64,000 nt of DNA from Glycomyces niveus (GCF_017592475.1 NZ_JAGFNP010000005.1:366072-430071), one strand, 5' to 3'. Numbered from the stretch's first letter, positions 18,543 to 27,504 are shown. A program made the numbers and translations. The notes: generated by a model not told the origin, from the letters alone.

Positions 18543-19888
18543 CCAGCTCGGTCCTGAAGCGGCTCCCCGGGGACGTGCAAGTCCCTGGGGACCGCCCTCA
18601 GACCGCCGGCGTCCTCCACCTCGGCGCGGGCGCCTTCCATCGCGCCCACCAGGCCGTCTACACCGACGACACCGACTGGGGCATCACCGTCGCCGCGCCG
18701 AACTCGCGCGGTGTCATCGACGCCCTCGCCGAACAGGACGGCCTCTTCTCGGTCGCGACCCTCGGACCGGAAGGCGCCTCGATGCGCGTCGTCGGCGCCA
18801 TCGCCGACACCGTCCACATCGCCTCCGAACGCGAACGCGCCGTCGACCTCGTCGCCGCCGAGACCACCCACGTCGTCACCCTCACCGTGACCGAGAAGGC
18901 CTACCGCGACCCCGCCGGCGTCCCCGGCCTCCTCGCCGCCGGACTCGCCATGCGCGCCGCGCGAGGCGGCCCGCCGCTCACGATCCTGTGCTGCGACAAC
19001 CTGCCCGACAACGGCAAGACCACCCGCGCCGCCGTCGAACCCCTCCTCGACGACGCCACCCGCGACTGGGCCGAAGGGAACGTCGCCTTCCCCTCCTCGA
19101 TGGTCGACCGCATCGTTCCCGCCTCCACCCAGGCCACCTACGAACGCGCCCTCGCCGACCTCGGCGTCACCGACCTCGCCGCCGTCGAAGCCGAACCGTT
19201 CACCCAATGGGTCATCGAAGACGACTTCGCCGGGCCCCGGCCCCCCTGGGACGCCACCTATACCCACGACGTCGCCGGTTGGGAGCGCTTGAAACTGCGC
19301 ACCCTCAACGGCGTCCACTCCACGCTCGCCTACCTCGGCGCCCTCGCCGACGTGGAGACCATCAGCGAGACCCTCGCCCTGCCCGGCGCCGAATCCTTCG
19401 CGCGCTGGCTCATCGCCGAGCAGATCGCCCCCAGCCTCACCCCGCCCGACGGGCAGGACACCGTCGCTTATGGCGAAGGCGTGCTCGAACGCTTCCACAA
19501 CCCCGGCATCCGCCACCGGTGCCTCCAGATCGCCATGGACGGCTCCCAGAAGCTCCCGCAGCGGCTCTTCGCCACTATCGCGGACCTCGCCGAAGCGCAC
19601 GTCGACCTCGACCTCATCGCGCTCCCGGTCGCCGCCTGGACCCGCTTCTGCGCCGGGCGCAGCGACGACGGCGCCGAACTGCCCCTCGACGACCCGCTCA
19701 AAGACGTGATCCGCCAGAGCCTCGCCGCCGCCGGGGGGAACCCCGCCGCGCGCATCGACGCTATCCTCGGGCTCCACCAGATCGTCCCCCCCACCGTCGC
19801 CGAGAACCACCAGCTGCGCCGGGCCGCCGCCAAATGGCTGCGCGAACTCGACCGGCACGGCGTCGCCACCACACTGGAGCACCTGTGA
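18530..19888 (+). CDS. uxuB: Mannitol-dehydrogenase-family reductase (fructuronate/tagaturonate reductase type)
   Basis: 452 aa from ATG 18530; the product starts MERLTSSVLKRLP. The N-terminal [18 protein letters not shown] is the hallmark of the polyol-specific long-chain dehydrogenases (UxuB, UxaB, MtlK). Further motifs: TLTVTEKAYRD, CDNLPDNG, FPSSMVDRIVPA and the catalytic KLRTLNGVHSTLAYLG. The family reduces fructuronate to mannonate, tagaturonate to altronate, or acts on mannitol; UxaC in the same operon favours the uronate reductases. Start and stop both overlap neighbours (13 bp and 4 bp). Confidence 0.9.
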   Translation: MERLTSSVLKRLPGDVQVPGDRPQTAGVLHLGAGAFHRAHQAVYTDDTDWGITVAAPNSRGVIDALAEQDGLFSVATLGPEGASMRVVGAIADTVHIASERERAVDLVAAETTHVVTLTVTEKAYRDPAGVPGLLAAGLAMRAARGGPPLTILCCDNLPDNGKTTRAAVEPLLDDATRDWAEGNVAFPSSMVDRIVPASTQATYERALADLGVTDLAAVEAEPFTQWVIEDDFAGPRPPWDATYTHDVAGWERLKLRTLNGVHSTLAYLGALADVETISETLALPGAESFARWLIAEQIAPSLTPPDGQDTVAYGEGVLERFHNPGIRHRCLQIAMDGSQKLPQRLFATIADLAEAHVDLDLIALPVAAWTRFCAGRSDDGAELPLDDPLKDVIRQSLAAAGGNPAARIDAILGLHQIVPPTVAENHQLRRAAAKWLRELDRHGVATTLEHL

Positions 19889-21003
19889 CCGAAACCCGCA
19901 CGCCCCGCATCGCCCTCGTCGGCGCCAACGGATACGGCCTGCACCACCGCCACAACCTCGAACCCCGCCGCCGCAGCGGCGAACTCGACTTCGTCGCCCT
20001 CTGCGACACCGCAGAGATCTACGAGGACGACCAGATCCCCGTGGGCGACCTCCCCGTCTTCGACGACTACCGCGCCATGCTCGACGCCACCGACCCCGAC
20101 GTCGTCATCATCGCCACCCCGCCCCCCACCCACCTGCCCATCGCGGGCGCCGCGATGCGCCACGGCGCCGACGTCTACCTCGAGAAGCCCCCCGTCGCCA
20201 ACCTCGCCGAATACGCCGAGCTCTACGACGTCATGACCGAGACCGGCCGCAACGTCCAAGTCGGCTTCCAAGCCCTCGGCTCCCACGCGTTCAACGCCCT
20301 TCGCGACGCCATCGAAGCCGGAGAACTCGGCGAGGTCGAATCCGTCGCCGTCGCCGGCTCCTGGCAGCGCCCCGACTCCTACTACCGCCGCTCCCCGTGG
20401 GCCGGCAAGCGCGAAGCGAACGGCAGTCTCATCGCCGACGGCGCCCTCGCCAACCCGTTCGCCCACGCCTCCCAGGAGGCCATCGCCCTCGCCGGCGACT
20501 GGCCCCTCGACGGCCCCATCGAACTCGAGCGCCTGCGCACCCGCGAGAACATCGAAGTCGACGACACGGCCGTCTGGCGCGCCACGAACAAGAACGGCGT
20601 CAAGATCACCGTCGCCGTCACCCTCTGCGGCGACAAGAAGCTCGAAGGCGACGTCTACGTGCGCGGCACCAAGGGCGAGGCCTGGTTCGAGTACCCGACC
20701 GACCGGCTCCTCCTGCCCGGCGAGACCGAGCCCAAGCAGTACGGCCGCACCGACCTCCTCGACAACCTGCTCGCCCACCGCAACAAGGGCGTCGGCCTCA
20801 TCTCCGGGCTGCGCCGTGCCAAGACTTTCACCGGCGTCCTCGAGACCGTCCTCAACGACCCGATCCCGCGCCTGGTCGACCCCGAGCACCTCGAACGCGT
20901 CGGCGACGACCCTGTGACCATCCTCAAGGGAGCGGACAAGGCCGTCGAAGCCGCCGCCAAGCAGGGCAGGCTCTTCAGCGAACTCGGCCTCCCCTGGGCC
21001 TAG
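19885..21003 (+). CDS. Gfo/Idh/MocA-family oxidoreductase, last gene of the sugar-acid operon
   Basis: 372 aa. GTG 19885 overlaps the previous stop (GTGA). Rossmann motif ALVGANGYGLHH at the N-terminus; VVIIATPPPTHLPIAGAAM and the EKP motif (YLEKPPVANL, near residue 96) place it in the Gfo/Idh/MocA family. The central FNALRDAIEAGELGEVESV and ADGALANPFAHASQEAIALA segments suit the sugar dehydrogenases of this family. It is only distantly related to the first gene of the operon, so it is not a recent duplicate. Substrate unknown. Confidence 0.87.
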   Translation: MTETRTPRIALVGANGYGLHHRHNLEPRRRSGELDFVALCDTAEIYEDDQIPVGDLPVFDDYRAMLDATDPDVVIIATPPPTHLPIAGAAMRHGADVYLEKPPVANLAEYAELYDVMTETGRNVQVGFQALGSHAFNALRDAIEAGELGEVESVAVAGSWQRPDSYYRRSPWAGKREANGSLIADGALANPFAHASQEAIALAGDWPLDGPIELERLRTRENIEVDDTAVWRATNKNGVKITVAVTLCGDKKLEGDVYVRGTKGEAWFEYPTDRLLLPGETEPKQYGRTDLLDNLLAHRNKGVGLISGLRRAKTFTGVLETVLNDPIPRLVDPEHLERVGDDPVTILKGADKAVEAAAKQGRLFSELGLPWA

Positions 21004-21012
21004 GAACGCGAA

Positions 21013-21046
21013 GGGACGGCGCCGCGTTCCTTCGCGGCGCCGTCCC
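21013..21046. terminator. Bidirectional terminator at the end of the sugar-acid operon
   Basis: A perfect 14-bp stem (21013-21026 with 21033-21046), TTCCTT loop, between convergent genes. Confidence 0.85.
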
Positions 21047-21057
21047 GTTGCTTCGGG

Positions 21058-22008
21058 CTAGCTCGCGCCCGCGCTGGCCGTGACGACGGACTTGACCGAC
21101 GACGGCGTGGTGAGCGTGTAGGAGTAGGGGACGCCGGACACCGATCCGCTGGAGGCGGGGGTGCCGGTGTTCACCAGGTGGTTGTTGCGGGAGAGGATCC
21201 GGCCGGGGTCGGAGTCGCCCTCGCCGATGTGGACGGCGTCGTCCGCGTTCTCGAGGTAGTTCCCTTCGAAGAGGACGCCGGCGTTCATCGTGGTCGCGAC
21301 GCAGTACGCGCCGATGTTGACGTAGTAGTTGTTGAAGACGTGCACGGTGGAGCCGAAGCGCACGCGCGGGGTGCGCTGGTTGGTGCCGTTGAACCAGTTG
21401 TGGTGGTAGGACACGCGGAGGTGGCCGATGTCCTGGCCGCCGTTGGAGTCCGAGTGGCCGAGGAGCATCGTCTTGTCGGTGCCGTTGAACCGGTTCCAGG
21501 ACACCGTGATGTAGTCGGAGCCGCGCTTGATGTCGAGCGCGCCGTCGTTGCCGGTGCCGAAGGTGTTGTTGTCGAACCACAGGTTCGTGGAGGCGTCCTG
21601 GACGTTGATGGCGTCGTCGGACCAGTTGTTGAACCGCATGTTCTGCACGATGACGTTGCGGTCGGAGTCGAAGTTGAGCCCGCCGCCGGTGAAGGTCGCG
21701 CCTGAGTTGCCGATGATCGAGGTGTTCGATCCGACGTTGACCATGCCCGAGAGGGCGATGGTCCCGCTGACGCGGACGATCTTGGCCGAGTTGCTCGCGA
21801 CGGCCGAGACGAACGCCGAGGCGGAGGTGACGGTGGTGGTCGGGCCTCCGGCGCCGCCGGTGGTGCCGCCGTTGAGGGAGGCGTAGCCGATGGGGCCGGA
21901 CTGGGCCAGCGCCGGTGCCGGGTTGAAGACGCTGATCGACAGGGTCGTCAGCACCACGGCCACGACGAGCCCGAGGGCCCGCCTGGCATGGAGGGTGATC
22001 GTCGACAT
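21058..22008 (-). CDS. Secreted pectate lyase, PL1 family
   Basis: 316 aa. A Sec signal peptide (ALGLVVAVVLTTLSISVF core, likely cut after A35 in APALA) is followed by a parallel beta-helix with many N-W/N-N repeats. PL1 features: NVIVQNMRFNNWSDDAINVQ, WFDNNTFGTGNDGALDIK (calcium-site aspartates), YITVSWNRFNGTDKTMLLGH and YHHNWFNGTNQRTPRVRFG with the catalytic arginine. It cleaves polygalacturonate by beta-elimination outside the cell. AAAGGAC lies 8 nt before the ATG. Its products would feed the uronate operon that converges on it. Confidence 0.93.
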   Translation of the reverse strand: MSTITLHARRALGLVVAVVLTTLSISVFNPAPALAQSGPIGYASLNGGTTGGAGGPTTTVTSASAFVSAVASNSAKIVRVSGTIALSGMVNVGSNTSIIGNSGATFTGGGLNFDSDRNVIVQNMRFNNWSDDAINVQDASTNLWFDNNTFGTGNDGALDIKRGSDYITVSWNRFNGTDKTMLLGHSDSNGGQDIGHLRVSYHHNWFNGTNQRTPRVRFGSTVHVFNNYYVNIGAYCVATTMNAGVLFEGNYLENADDAVHIGEGDSDPGRILSRNNHLVNTGTPASSGSVSGVPYSYTLTTPSSVKSVVTASAGAS

Positions 22009-22251
22009 TGACGATGTCCTTTCGTAGATGGGGAGGCACGGCGATCGATCCGTAATATCGATGTGCCTCTATATATGACGGTAAGCCCCGCTGGACAGCG
22101 GTTGCAAGACCTACCCCCGAAATAGGGGCAAACGGGGCGCACGATGCGGCGACCACCCCGTCTGTCGCCTGGCAACCGGTGGTGTCCCAGGGACTGGCCC
22201 CGCCGCCCGCGACGATTGCAGAAGTTCGTTTGGTCGTGCTACAAACTCTCC
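22009..22251. promoter_or_regulatory. Divergent control region of pectate lyase and acetylxylan esterase
   Basis: Contains an AT-rich TATATA block near 22070-22078 and GCGGTTGCA at 22098-22106. The same 9-mer lies within the LacI-type operator of the ABC importer promoter at 50506-50514; here the left half of the dyad is degenerate. Confidence 0.4.
22216..22245 (+). promoter_or_regulatory. Promoter of the acetylxylan esterase gene
   Basis: TTGCAG (22216-22221), 18-nt spacer, TACAAA (22240-22245), then 6 nt to the ATG. No Shine-Dalgarno fits in this space, so the mRNA would be leaderless. Confidence 0.5.
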
Positions 22252-23217
22252 ATGGCTCTTTTCGACCTTCCCCTTGAACAGCTCCGCGAATACCGCCCCG
22301 ACGTCCCCGAACCGGCCGACTTCGACGAGTTCTGGAAGACCACGCTCACCGACGCCTCCGCCCACGACCTCGACGTTCGGCTCGAGCCGTTCGCGACCGA
22401 CCTGGTCACCCTGGAAGTGTTCGACGTGACCTTCGCCGGCTTCGGCGGCCATCCCATCAAGGCCTGGCTCGTCAAGCCCAAGGGCATCGAAGGCCCCCTC
22501 CCGTGCGTCGTCGAGTACATCGGCTACTCCGGCGGCCGCTCGATCCCGATCTCGCACACCACGATCCCCGCCGCGGGCTGGGCACAGCTCGTCATGGACA
22601 CCCGCGGCCAGGGCTTCGGCCACTGGCAGCCCGGCGACACCGGCGACCCCTACGGCACCACCGGCCCCACCAACAAGGGCTGGATGACTCAGGGCATCGA
22701 AGACCCCCAGCACTACTACTACCGGCGCGTCTTCACCGACGCCGTCCGCGCGGTCGACGTCGCGAAGAGTCTCGACGGGATCGACCCGAACCGGGTCGTC
22801 GTCGCCGGCGGCAGCCAGGGCGGCGGCATCGCCCAGGCGGTGGGCGGCCTCCGCGACGACCTCGCCGGCGCGATGATCGACGTGCCCTTCCTGACCTACT
22901 TCCGCCGCGCCACGACCATCACCGACGCCTTCCCCTACCGGGAGATCGGCGAGTTCCTCGCCGGGCAGCGCCTCAGCGAGGAGCGGGCGTTCGCGACCCT
23001 CGACTACTTCGACGGCGTCAACTTCGCCGCCCGCGGCACCGCCCCCGCGCTCTACTCCGTCGCCCTCATGGACGACGTCTGCCCGCCCTCGACCGTGTTC
23101 GCGGCCTACAACCGCTGGCAGGGCGAGAAGCGGATCACCGTGTGGCCCTGGAACGGCCATGAAGGCGGCGGCATCCTCCAGCGCGCCGAGCAGCTGAAGT
23201 TCCTCGCCGAACGCTAG
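22252..23217 (+). CDS. Acetylxylan esterase / cephalosporin-C deacetylase (AXE1, CE7)
   Basis: 321 aa from ATG 22252. The start MALFDLPLEQLREYRP and DFDEFWKTTL are typical of CE7 esterases. The alpha/beta-hydrolase nucleophile is in VVVAGGSQGGGIAQAVGG (GxSQGG, near residue 185), an RGQGFG segment precedes it, and the catalytic histidine is in WPWNGHEGGG. It removes acetyl groups from xylo-oligosaccharides and similar compounds; it lacks a signal peptide, so it acts on imported oligosaccharides. It is divergent from the pectate lyase, which suggests common control. Confidence 0.93.
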   Translation: MALFDLPLEQLREYRPDVPEPADFDEFWKTTLTDASAHDLDVRLEPFATDLVTLEVFDVTFAGFGGHPIKAWLVKPKGIEGPLPCVVEYIGYSGGRSIPISHTTIPAAGWAQLVMDTRGQGFGHWQPGDTGDPYGTTGPTNKGWMTQGIEDPQHYYYRRVFTDAVRAVDVAKSLDGIDPNRVVVAGGSQGGGIAQAVGGLRDDLAGAMIDVPFLTYFRRATTITDAFPYREIGEFLAGQRLSEERAFATLDYFDGVNFAARGTAPALYSVALMDDVCPPSTVFAAYNRWQGEKRITVWPWNGHEGGGILQRAEQLKFLAER

Positions 23218-23228
23218 ACGAACAAAAG

Positions 23229-23255
23229 GGGGCGCGGCCGTTTCGGCCGCGCCCC
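23229..23255. terminator. Bidirectional terminator between esterase and hisN
   Basis: A perfect 12-bp stem (23229-23240 with 23244-23255), TTT loop, A-tract before and T-rich tail after, between convergent genes. Confidence 0.85.
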
Positions 23256-23268
23256 TTCGCTGTACGCC

Positions 23269-24069
23269 TTACTGCTCCCGGATCTTCAACCGCTCCAAGG
23301 CCTGCTCGTGCAGCAGCCCGTTCGTCGCCAGCGCCGTGCCGCCGTCAGGACCGGGACGGCCCCGCAGGTCCGTGAACGTCCCGCCGGCCTCCTCGACGAT
23401 CAGCGCCAGCGGCGCCAGATCCCACAGGGCCACTTCGGGTTCGGCCGCGATGTCCACCGCGCCCTCCGCGAGCAGGCAGTACGAGTAGAAGTCGCCGAAG
23501 CCGCGCTCGCGCCACGCCTCGTGCAGCAGCCCGAGCATCGCCCCCTGCCGGTCCACTTTCGACCAGCTCGTGATCGACGAGATGCTCACCGAGGCGTCGG
23601 AGAGCTTCGCGACCTTCGAGACCTGGATCCGCTTGCCCGCGCGCTGGTCGCGCCCGGCGAACGCGCCGGCGCCCTTCATCGCCCACCAGCGGCGGCCGAG
23701 CGCCGGGGCGCTGACGACGCCGACGACGGGCTCGCCCCGGTCGAACAGGGCGATGAGCGTGGCCCAGACCGGCACGCCGCGAACGTAGTTGCGGGTGGCG
23801 TCGATCGGGTCGATGACCCACTTGCGGCCTGAGGCCCCGGGGTTGTCGCCGTACTCCTCGCCGAAGATGCCGTCGCGGGGGCGGGCGCGCCCGAGCGTCG
23901 AGCGCAGCACCTCCTCGATCGTGGTGTCGGCGTCGCTGACCTCGGTCATGTCCGGTTTGGAGGAGACCCGCAGGTCGGAGGAGCGGAACCGGCTGTTGCC
24001 GATCTGGGCGGCGCTGTCCGCGAGCAGGTGCGCGAGGCCGAGATCGTCGTTATAGCTGGAGGTGGGCAT
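23269..24069 (-). CDS. hisN: Histidinol-phosphatase, inositol-monophosphatase fold
   Basis: 266 aa from ATG 24069, with AGGA 7 nt upstream; a GTG two codons earlier is too close to it. The metal-binding motifs of the IMPase fold are present: [24 protein letters not shown] and [24 protein letters not shown] instead of the usual DGTxNF marks the HisN branch known from actinobacteria, which dephosphorylates histidinol phosphate in histidine synthesis. Gene order hisN-rsgA-aroA is common in actinomycetes, which supports the call over a generic inositol phosphatase. Confidence 0.9.
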   Translation of the reverse strand: MPTSSYNDDLGLAHLLADSAAQIGNSRFRSSDLRVSSKPDMTEVSDADTTIEEVLRSTLGRARPRDGIFGEEYGDNPGASGRKWVIDPIDATRNYVRGVPVWATLIALFDRGEPVVGVVSAPALGRRWWAMKGAGAFAGRDQRAGKRIQVSKVAKLSDASVSISSITSWSKVDRQGAMLGLLHEAWRERGFGDFYSYCLLAEGAVDIAAEPEVALWDLAPLALIVEEAGGTFTDLRGRPGPDGGTALATNGLLHEQALERLKIREQ

Positions 24070-24133
24070 GGGCACATCCTACTGAGCCCCTGGAGGAGGC
24101 CTCGACCAGCGAGGCAACGAACAGGTGAACGGC

Positions 24134-25150
24134 CTAGTTCTTGGTGTCGGCCTCGTGCAGGGAGGCGAGGACGCGGCGGAACGAGGCGAGGCGGCCGGCG
24201 CGCGGGTCGTCGGGGCCGATGGCGGCGTCGAGGGCGCAGTCGCCGATCTCGGGCGTGTGCGTGCAGCCGCGCGGGCAGTCCTCGGCGACCGCCTCGAGTT
24301 CGGGGAAGGCCTTGAGGATCGAGTCGGCGGTGACGTGCGCGAGCCCGAAGGAGCGGACGCCGGGGGTGTCGATGACCCAACCGCCGGTGGGCAGCTGGAA
24401 CGACATGGTGCTCGTCGAGGTGTGCGAGCCCTTGCCGATCGCGCGGACCTCGCTGACGGCGCGCCCGGCGCCGGGCACGAGCCGGTTGACGAGGGTGGAC
24501 TTGCCGACGCCGGAGTGCCCGAAGAACACGTTCTCCTTGTCGCGCAGCAGTGCCACGAGTTCGTCGAGGGGCGCTTCGGGCTCGGTCGTGGTGATGGTGA
24601 GGTCGAGCTGCGAGTAGTAGGAGCGGACCTCGGCGACGAGTTCGGGCGCGAGGTCGTGCTTGGTCAGGCACAGCACGGGCGCGACCCCGGCGTCGTAGGC
24701 GGCGACGAGGCAGCGGTCGACGAAGCCGTACCGCAGCGGCGGGTCGACGAGGCTGGCGACGACCACGAGCTGGTCGACGTTGGCGACGACGACGCGCTCG
24801 TTGGCGTTCTCGTCGTCGGCGGAGCGGCGCAGTTCGCCGTGGCGCGGTTCGATCCTGACGATCCGGGCGAGGGTGCCCGGGTCGCCGGAGCGGTCGCCGA
24901 CGAGCGCGGCGCGGTCGCCGACGACGATGGACTGCTTGCCGAGTTCACGGGCCTTCATGGCCGTGACGGTGACGCCGTCGACCAGGCAGGTGTAGCGGCC
25001 GCGGTCGACCGCGGTGACGAAGCCCTCCTGCGCGTGCTCGTGCTTGGGCCGGATCTTGGTGCGCGGCCGGGAGCGGCGGGTCGGCCGCACCCTGACGTCG
25101 TCCTCGTCCCACTCGTCTTCCTCTTCGGCGTCCCAGTCCGGCTGCGGCAC
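24134..25150 (-). CDS. rsgA: Ribosome small-subunit-dependent GTPase A
   Basis: 338 aa. A very acidic, then basic N-terminal extension precedes the OB-fold. The circularly permuted GTPase order is visible: TKHD (G4) first, then GHSGVGKSTLVN (G1) and DTPGVRSFGL (G3). The C-terminal zinc site is CPRGCTHTPEIGDCALDAA. The enzyme helps late maturation of the 30S subunit. The GTG start shares one base with the aroA stop, so the two genes are translationally coupled. Confidence 0.95.
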   Translation of the reverse strand: MPQPDWDAEEEDEWDEDDVRVRPTRRSRPRTKIRPKHEHAQEGFVTAVDRGRYTCLVDGVTVTAMKARELGKQSIVVGDRAALVGDRSGDPGTLARIVRIEPRHGELRRSADDENANERVVVANVDQLVVVASLVDPPLRYGFVDRCLVAAYDAGVAPVLCLTKHDLAPELVAEVRSYYSQLDLTITTTEPEAPLDELVALLRDKENVFFGHSGVGKSTLVNRLVPGAGRAVSEVRAIGKGSHTSTSTMSFQLPTGGWVIDTPGVRSFGLAHVTADSILKAFPELEAVAEDCPRGCTHTPEIGDCALDAAIGPDDPRAGRLASFRRVLASLHEADTKN

Positions 25151-26490
25151 TAGGCGTCAGTCCCCTCGGTCGGTGCGGCGTTCCCGTGCCCGCGCACGGC
25201 CTGCTCCCACACTTCGGCGAAGTCGGGCCAGGTCTTGGAGACGCAGGCGACGTCGTCGAGCACGAGGCCCGGGACGACGAGGCCGGCGACCGCGCCCGCG
25301 TGGGCCATGCGGTGGTCGGCGTAGGTCGCCCAGGTCCCGGTCGCGTGGCCGCCCTTGTTGACGCGGAAGCCGTCCTCGAACTCGTCGACGTCCGCGCCGA
25401 TCTTGCGCAGCTCGGTGACGAGCGCCGAGACCCGGTCGGTCTCGTGGCCGCGGATGTGGGCGACGCCGCGGATGGCGAAGGGGCCGTTGTTGACGCCGAA
25501 GAGCGCGGCGAGCGTCGGGGTGAGCTCGGCGGCGTCGGCGAGGTCGAGTTCGACCGGCAGCACCGAGGGCGAGCCGACGACGGTGAGGCCGCCGCGGCTC
25601 CATTCGACGCGGGAGCCGAGCTGGACGAGCAGGTCGCGGATCTTGTCCCCGGCCTGCGTGGTCTCGGTCGGCCACCCTTCGATGGTGACCCGGCCGCCGA
25701 CGGCGGCGGCCGCGATGAGGAACGGCGCGGCGTTCTGCAGGTCGGGTTCGATGACCCATTCGCGGCCCTGGAGCTCGCCGGGGGCGACGCGCCAGCGGTC
25801 GGGCTCCGAGTCGTCGACCTCGGCCCCGGCCTGGCGCAGCATGTGCACGACCATGTCGAGGTAGGGGCGGCTCGGGACGGGCCTGTCGCCGACGTGGCGC
25901 AGGTCGAGGCCCTGCTTGAAGCGGGGGCCGGCCATGAGGAGCGCGGAGACGAGCTGGGAGGTCTTCGAGGCGTCGACCTCGAGGACGCCGCCTTCGACCG
26001 AGCCGGTGGCCTCGACGGTGAACGGCAGGGCGAGGCGGCCGCCGTCCTCGACGGCGACGCCGAGGTCGCGCAGGGCCTTGATGACGCCGTCGTTGGGGCG
26101 CTTGCGCGCGTGCGGGTCGCCGTCGAAGGCGACGGGGCCGTCGGCGAGGGCCGCGACCGGGGGCAGGAACCGCATCACGGTCCCGGCGAGGCCGCAGTCG
26201 ACCTCGGTACCGCCCTTGAAGGTCCCGGGGACGACGGTCCACAGGTCGTCGTCGCCGGTGTCGACCGCGACGCCGATGGACCGCAGCCCTTCGACCATGA
26301 GGAGCGTGTCGCGGGCTATGAGCGGCCGCCGGATCGTGGAGGGGCCGGAAGCGAGCGCGGCGAGGATGAGGGCGCGGGCCGTCATCGACTTCGAGCCGGG
26401 CACGCGGACGACCGCGTCCAGCTCGGCCTCGGCGTACGGAGTCTCCCAGCGGCGCTTCTTGGGGGCGGCGGTTGCGTTCACGCCCGCCAT
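25150..26490 (-). CDS. aroA: 3-phosphoshikimate 1-carboxyvinyltransferase (EPSP synthase)
   Basis: 446 aa from ATG 26490. Shikimate-3-phosphate-binding GSKSMTARALILAALASG near residue 33, GLAGTVMRFLPPVAAL, DASKTSQLVSALLMAGPR, LTPTLAALFGV, GVAHIRGHETDR and ADHRMAHAGAV follow in family order. It joins PEP to shikimate-3-phosphate. DPHARKRPNDG replaces the more usual RxRPMG. The start is uncertain: no Shine-Dalgarno precedes ATG 26490, while a TAGAAT -10-like box overlaps it and would place the transcript start at a GTG near 26480. rsgA follows at once; the SRAP gene is divergent. Confidence 0.95.
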   Translation of the reverse strand: MAGVNATAAPKKRRWETPYAEAELDAVVRVPGSKSMTARALILAALASGPSTIRRPLIARDTLLMVEGLRSIGVAVDTGDDDLWTVVPGTFKGGTEVDCGLAGTVMRFLPPVAALADGPVAFDGDPHARKRPNDGVIKALRDLGVAVEDGGRLALPFTVEATGSVEGGVLEVDASKTSQLVSALLMAGPRFKQGLDLRHVGDRPVPSRPYLDMVVHMLRQAGAEVDDSEPDRWRVAPGELQGREWVIEPDLQNAAPFLIAAAAVGGRVTIEGWPTETTQAGDKIRDLLVQLGSRVEWSRGGLTVVGSPSVLPVELDLADAAELTPTLAALFGVNNGPFAIRGVAHIRGHETDRVSALVTELRKIGADVDEFEDGFRVNKGGHATGTWATYADHRMAHAGAVAGLVVPGLVLDDVACVSKTWPDFAEVWEQAVRGHGNAAPTEGTDA

Positions 26491-26616
26491 TCTAGAGGCC
26501 CGCGGGCTGCGCACCCGAAGGTCGGCGCATCGGGGGTGGCGCGGCCGGGGCCGCCCGCGCCGGCCGCGCGGAAATTGAGGAGCCGGAGTGTCGGTGGCGG
26601 GGGCTACCGTGTGGGC

Positions 26617-27324
26617 ATGTGCGGACGGTACGCCAACAGCAAGTCGAGCCCCAGCATGGCGGCGCTCTTCGACGCCGAAGACCTCATCGCGGGCGCTTGG
26701 TCCCCGCTCTACAACATCGCGCCCACCACCCTCGCGCCGGTGGTCCGCCGCTCGAAGTCGAAGGACGAGCGAGTGGTCGAACTGGCCCGGTGGGGGCTCG
26801 TCCCGCCCTGGGCCTCGGATCCGGGGATCGGGTCGCGGATGTTCAACGCCCGCATCGAGACCGTGTCGACCTCGCGCGCCTACAAGCGGCCGTTCGCGTC
26901 GCGGCGCGCGCTCGTCCCGGCCGACGGCTGGTACGAGTGGCGCAAACTCCCGGGCGGCGGCAAGCAGCCCTACTTCTTCACCCGCCCCGGCGGCGTCGTC
27001 TTCGCGGGGCTCTGGGACACCTGGAACCGAGGCGATGTCCACCTCATGACCTTCACGGTCCTCACCTGCCCCGCCGTGGGGGAGGCGTTCGAGACCGTGC
27101 ACGACCGCATGCCGTACGTCCTGCCGCCCGAGCGGTACGCGGCGTGGCTGGGGGAGGAGCCCGCCGGCGAGGGCGAGCTGCTCGCCGGTCCCGCCCCGTC
27201 GCTCCCGGACGACATCGAGATCCGCAAGGTCGGCCGCGCGGTCGGCCGCGCCGACAACGAGGGCCCCGAACTGGTCGAACCCGTCGACGGCGACGAAGGC
27301 CCCTCGACCCTTCCTGGACTGTGA
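26617..27324 (+). CDS. SRAP-domain protein (YedK/HMCES type), abasic-site shield
   Basis: 235 aa. Cys2 (MCGRYAN) is the catalytic residue freed by methionine removal. The other SRAP residues are present: YNIAPTT, ARWGLVPPWA, FNARIET, ADGWYEW with the glutamate, and TVHDRMPYVL with the histidine. The protein forms a stable link with abasic sites in single-stranded DNA and protects them. The start at 26617 is fixed by the need for Cys at position 2. Divergent from aroA, as in mycobacteria. Confidence 0.93.
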   Translation: MCGRYANSKSSPSMAALFDAEDLIAGAWSPLYNIAPTTLAPVVRRSKSKDERVVELARWGLVPPWASDPGIGSRMFNARIETVSTSRAYKRPFASRRALVPADGWYEWRKLPGGGKQPYFFTRPGGVVFAGLWDTWNRGDVHLMTFTVLTCPAVGEAFETVHDRMPYVLPPERYAAWLGEEPAGEGELLAGPAPSLPDDIEIRKVGRAVGRADNEGPELVEPVDGDEGPSTLPGL

Positions 27325-27504
27325 GCCCAATCACTTTCGGTGAAACGTATCTGTACCCCATGTCGGCGGTCTTTCGTGTACAAGCCGCCGCCGGCCATAG
27401 GGAATCACTTCCCGCGCCGAGTTGATCGACGCGGGGAGGGGCCGGCGGCGCAACGCCCCTGCAACCACAAGGCTCTGCATCCACAACGAACATGGGAGGC
27501 AGCA
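27325..27504 (+). promoter_or_regulatory. Upstream region of the whiB-like gene
   Basis: 180 bp. A long-range stem can form between 27387-27396 and 27440-27449 (10 bp, GC only), enclosing an AT-richer 43-nt part, followed by a second AGGGGC/GCCCCT pairing. GGGAGG precedes the ATG. No clear CRP-type site is seen. Confidence 0.35.

Noticed and set aside
27400..27420. GGAAT followed by GTT upstream of the whiB-like gene as a second SigR promoter
   Set aside because: The spacer is 15 nt, not 18-19.
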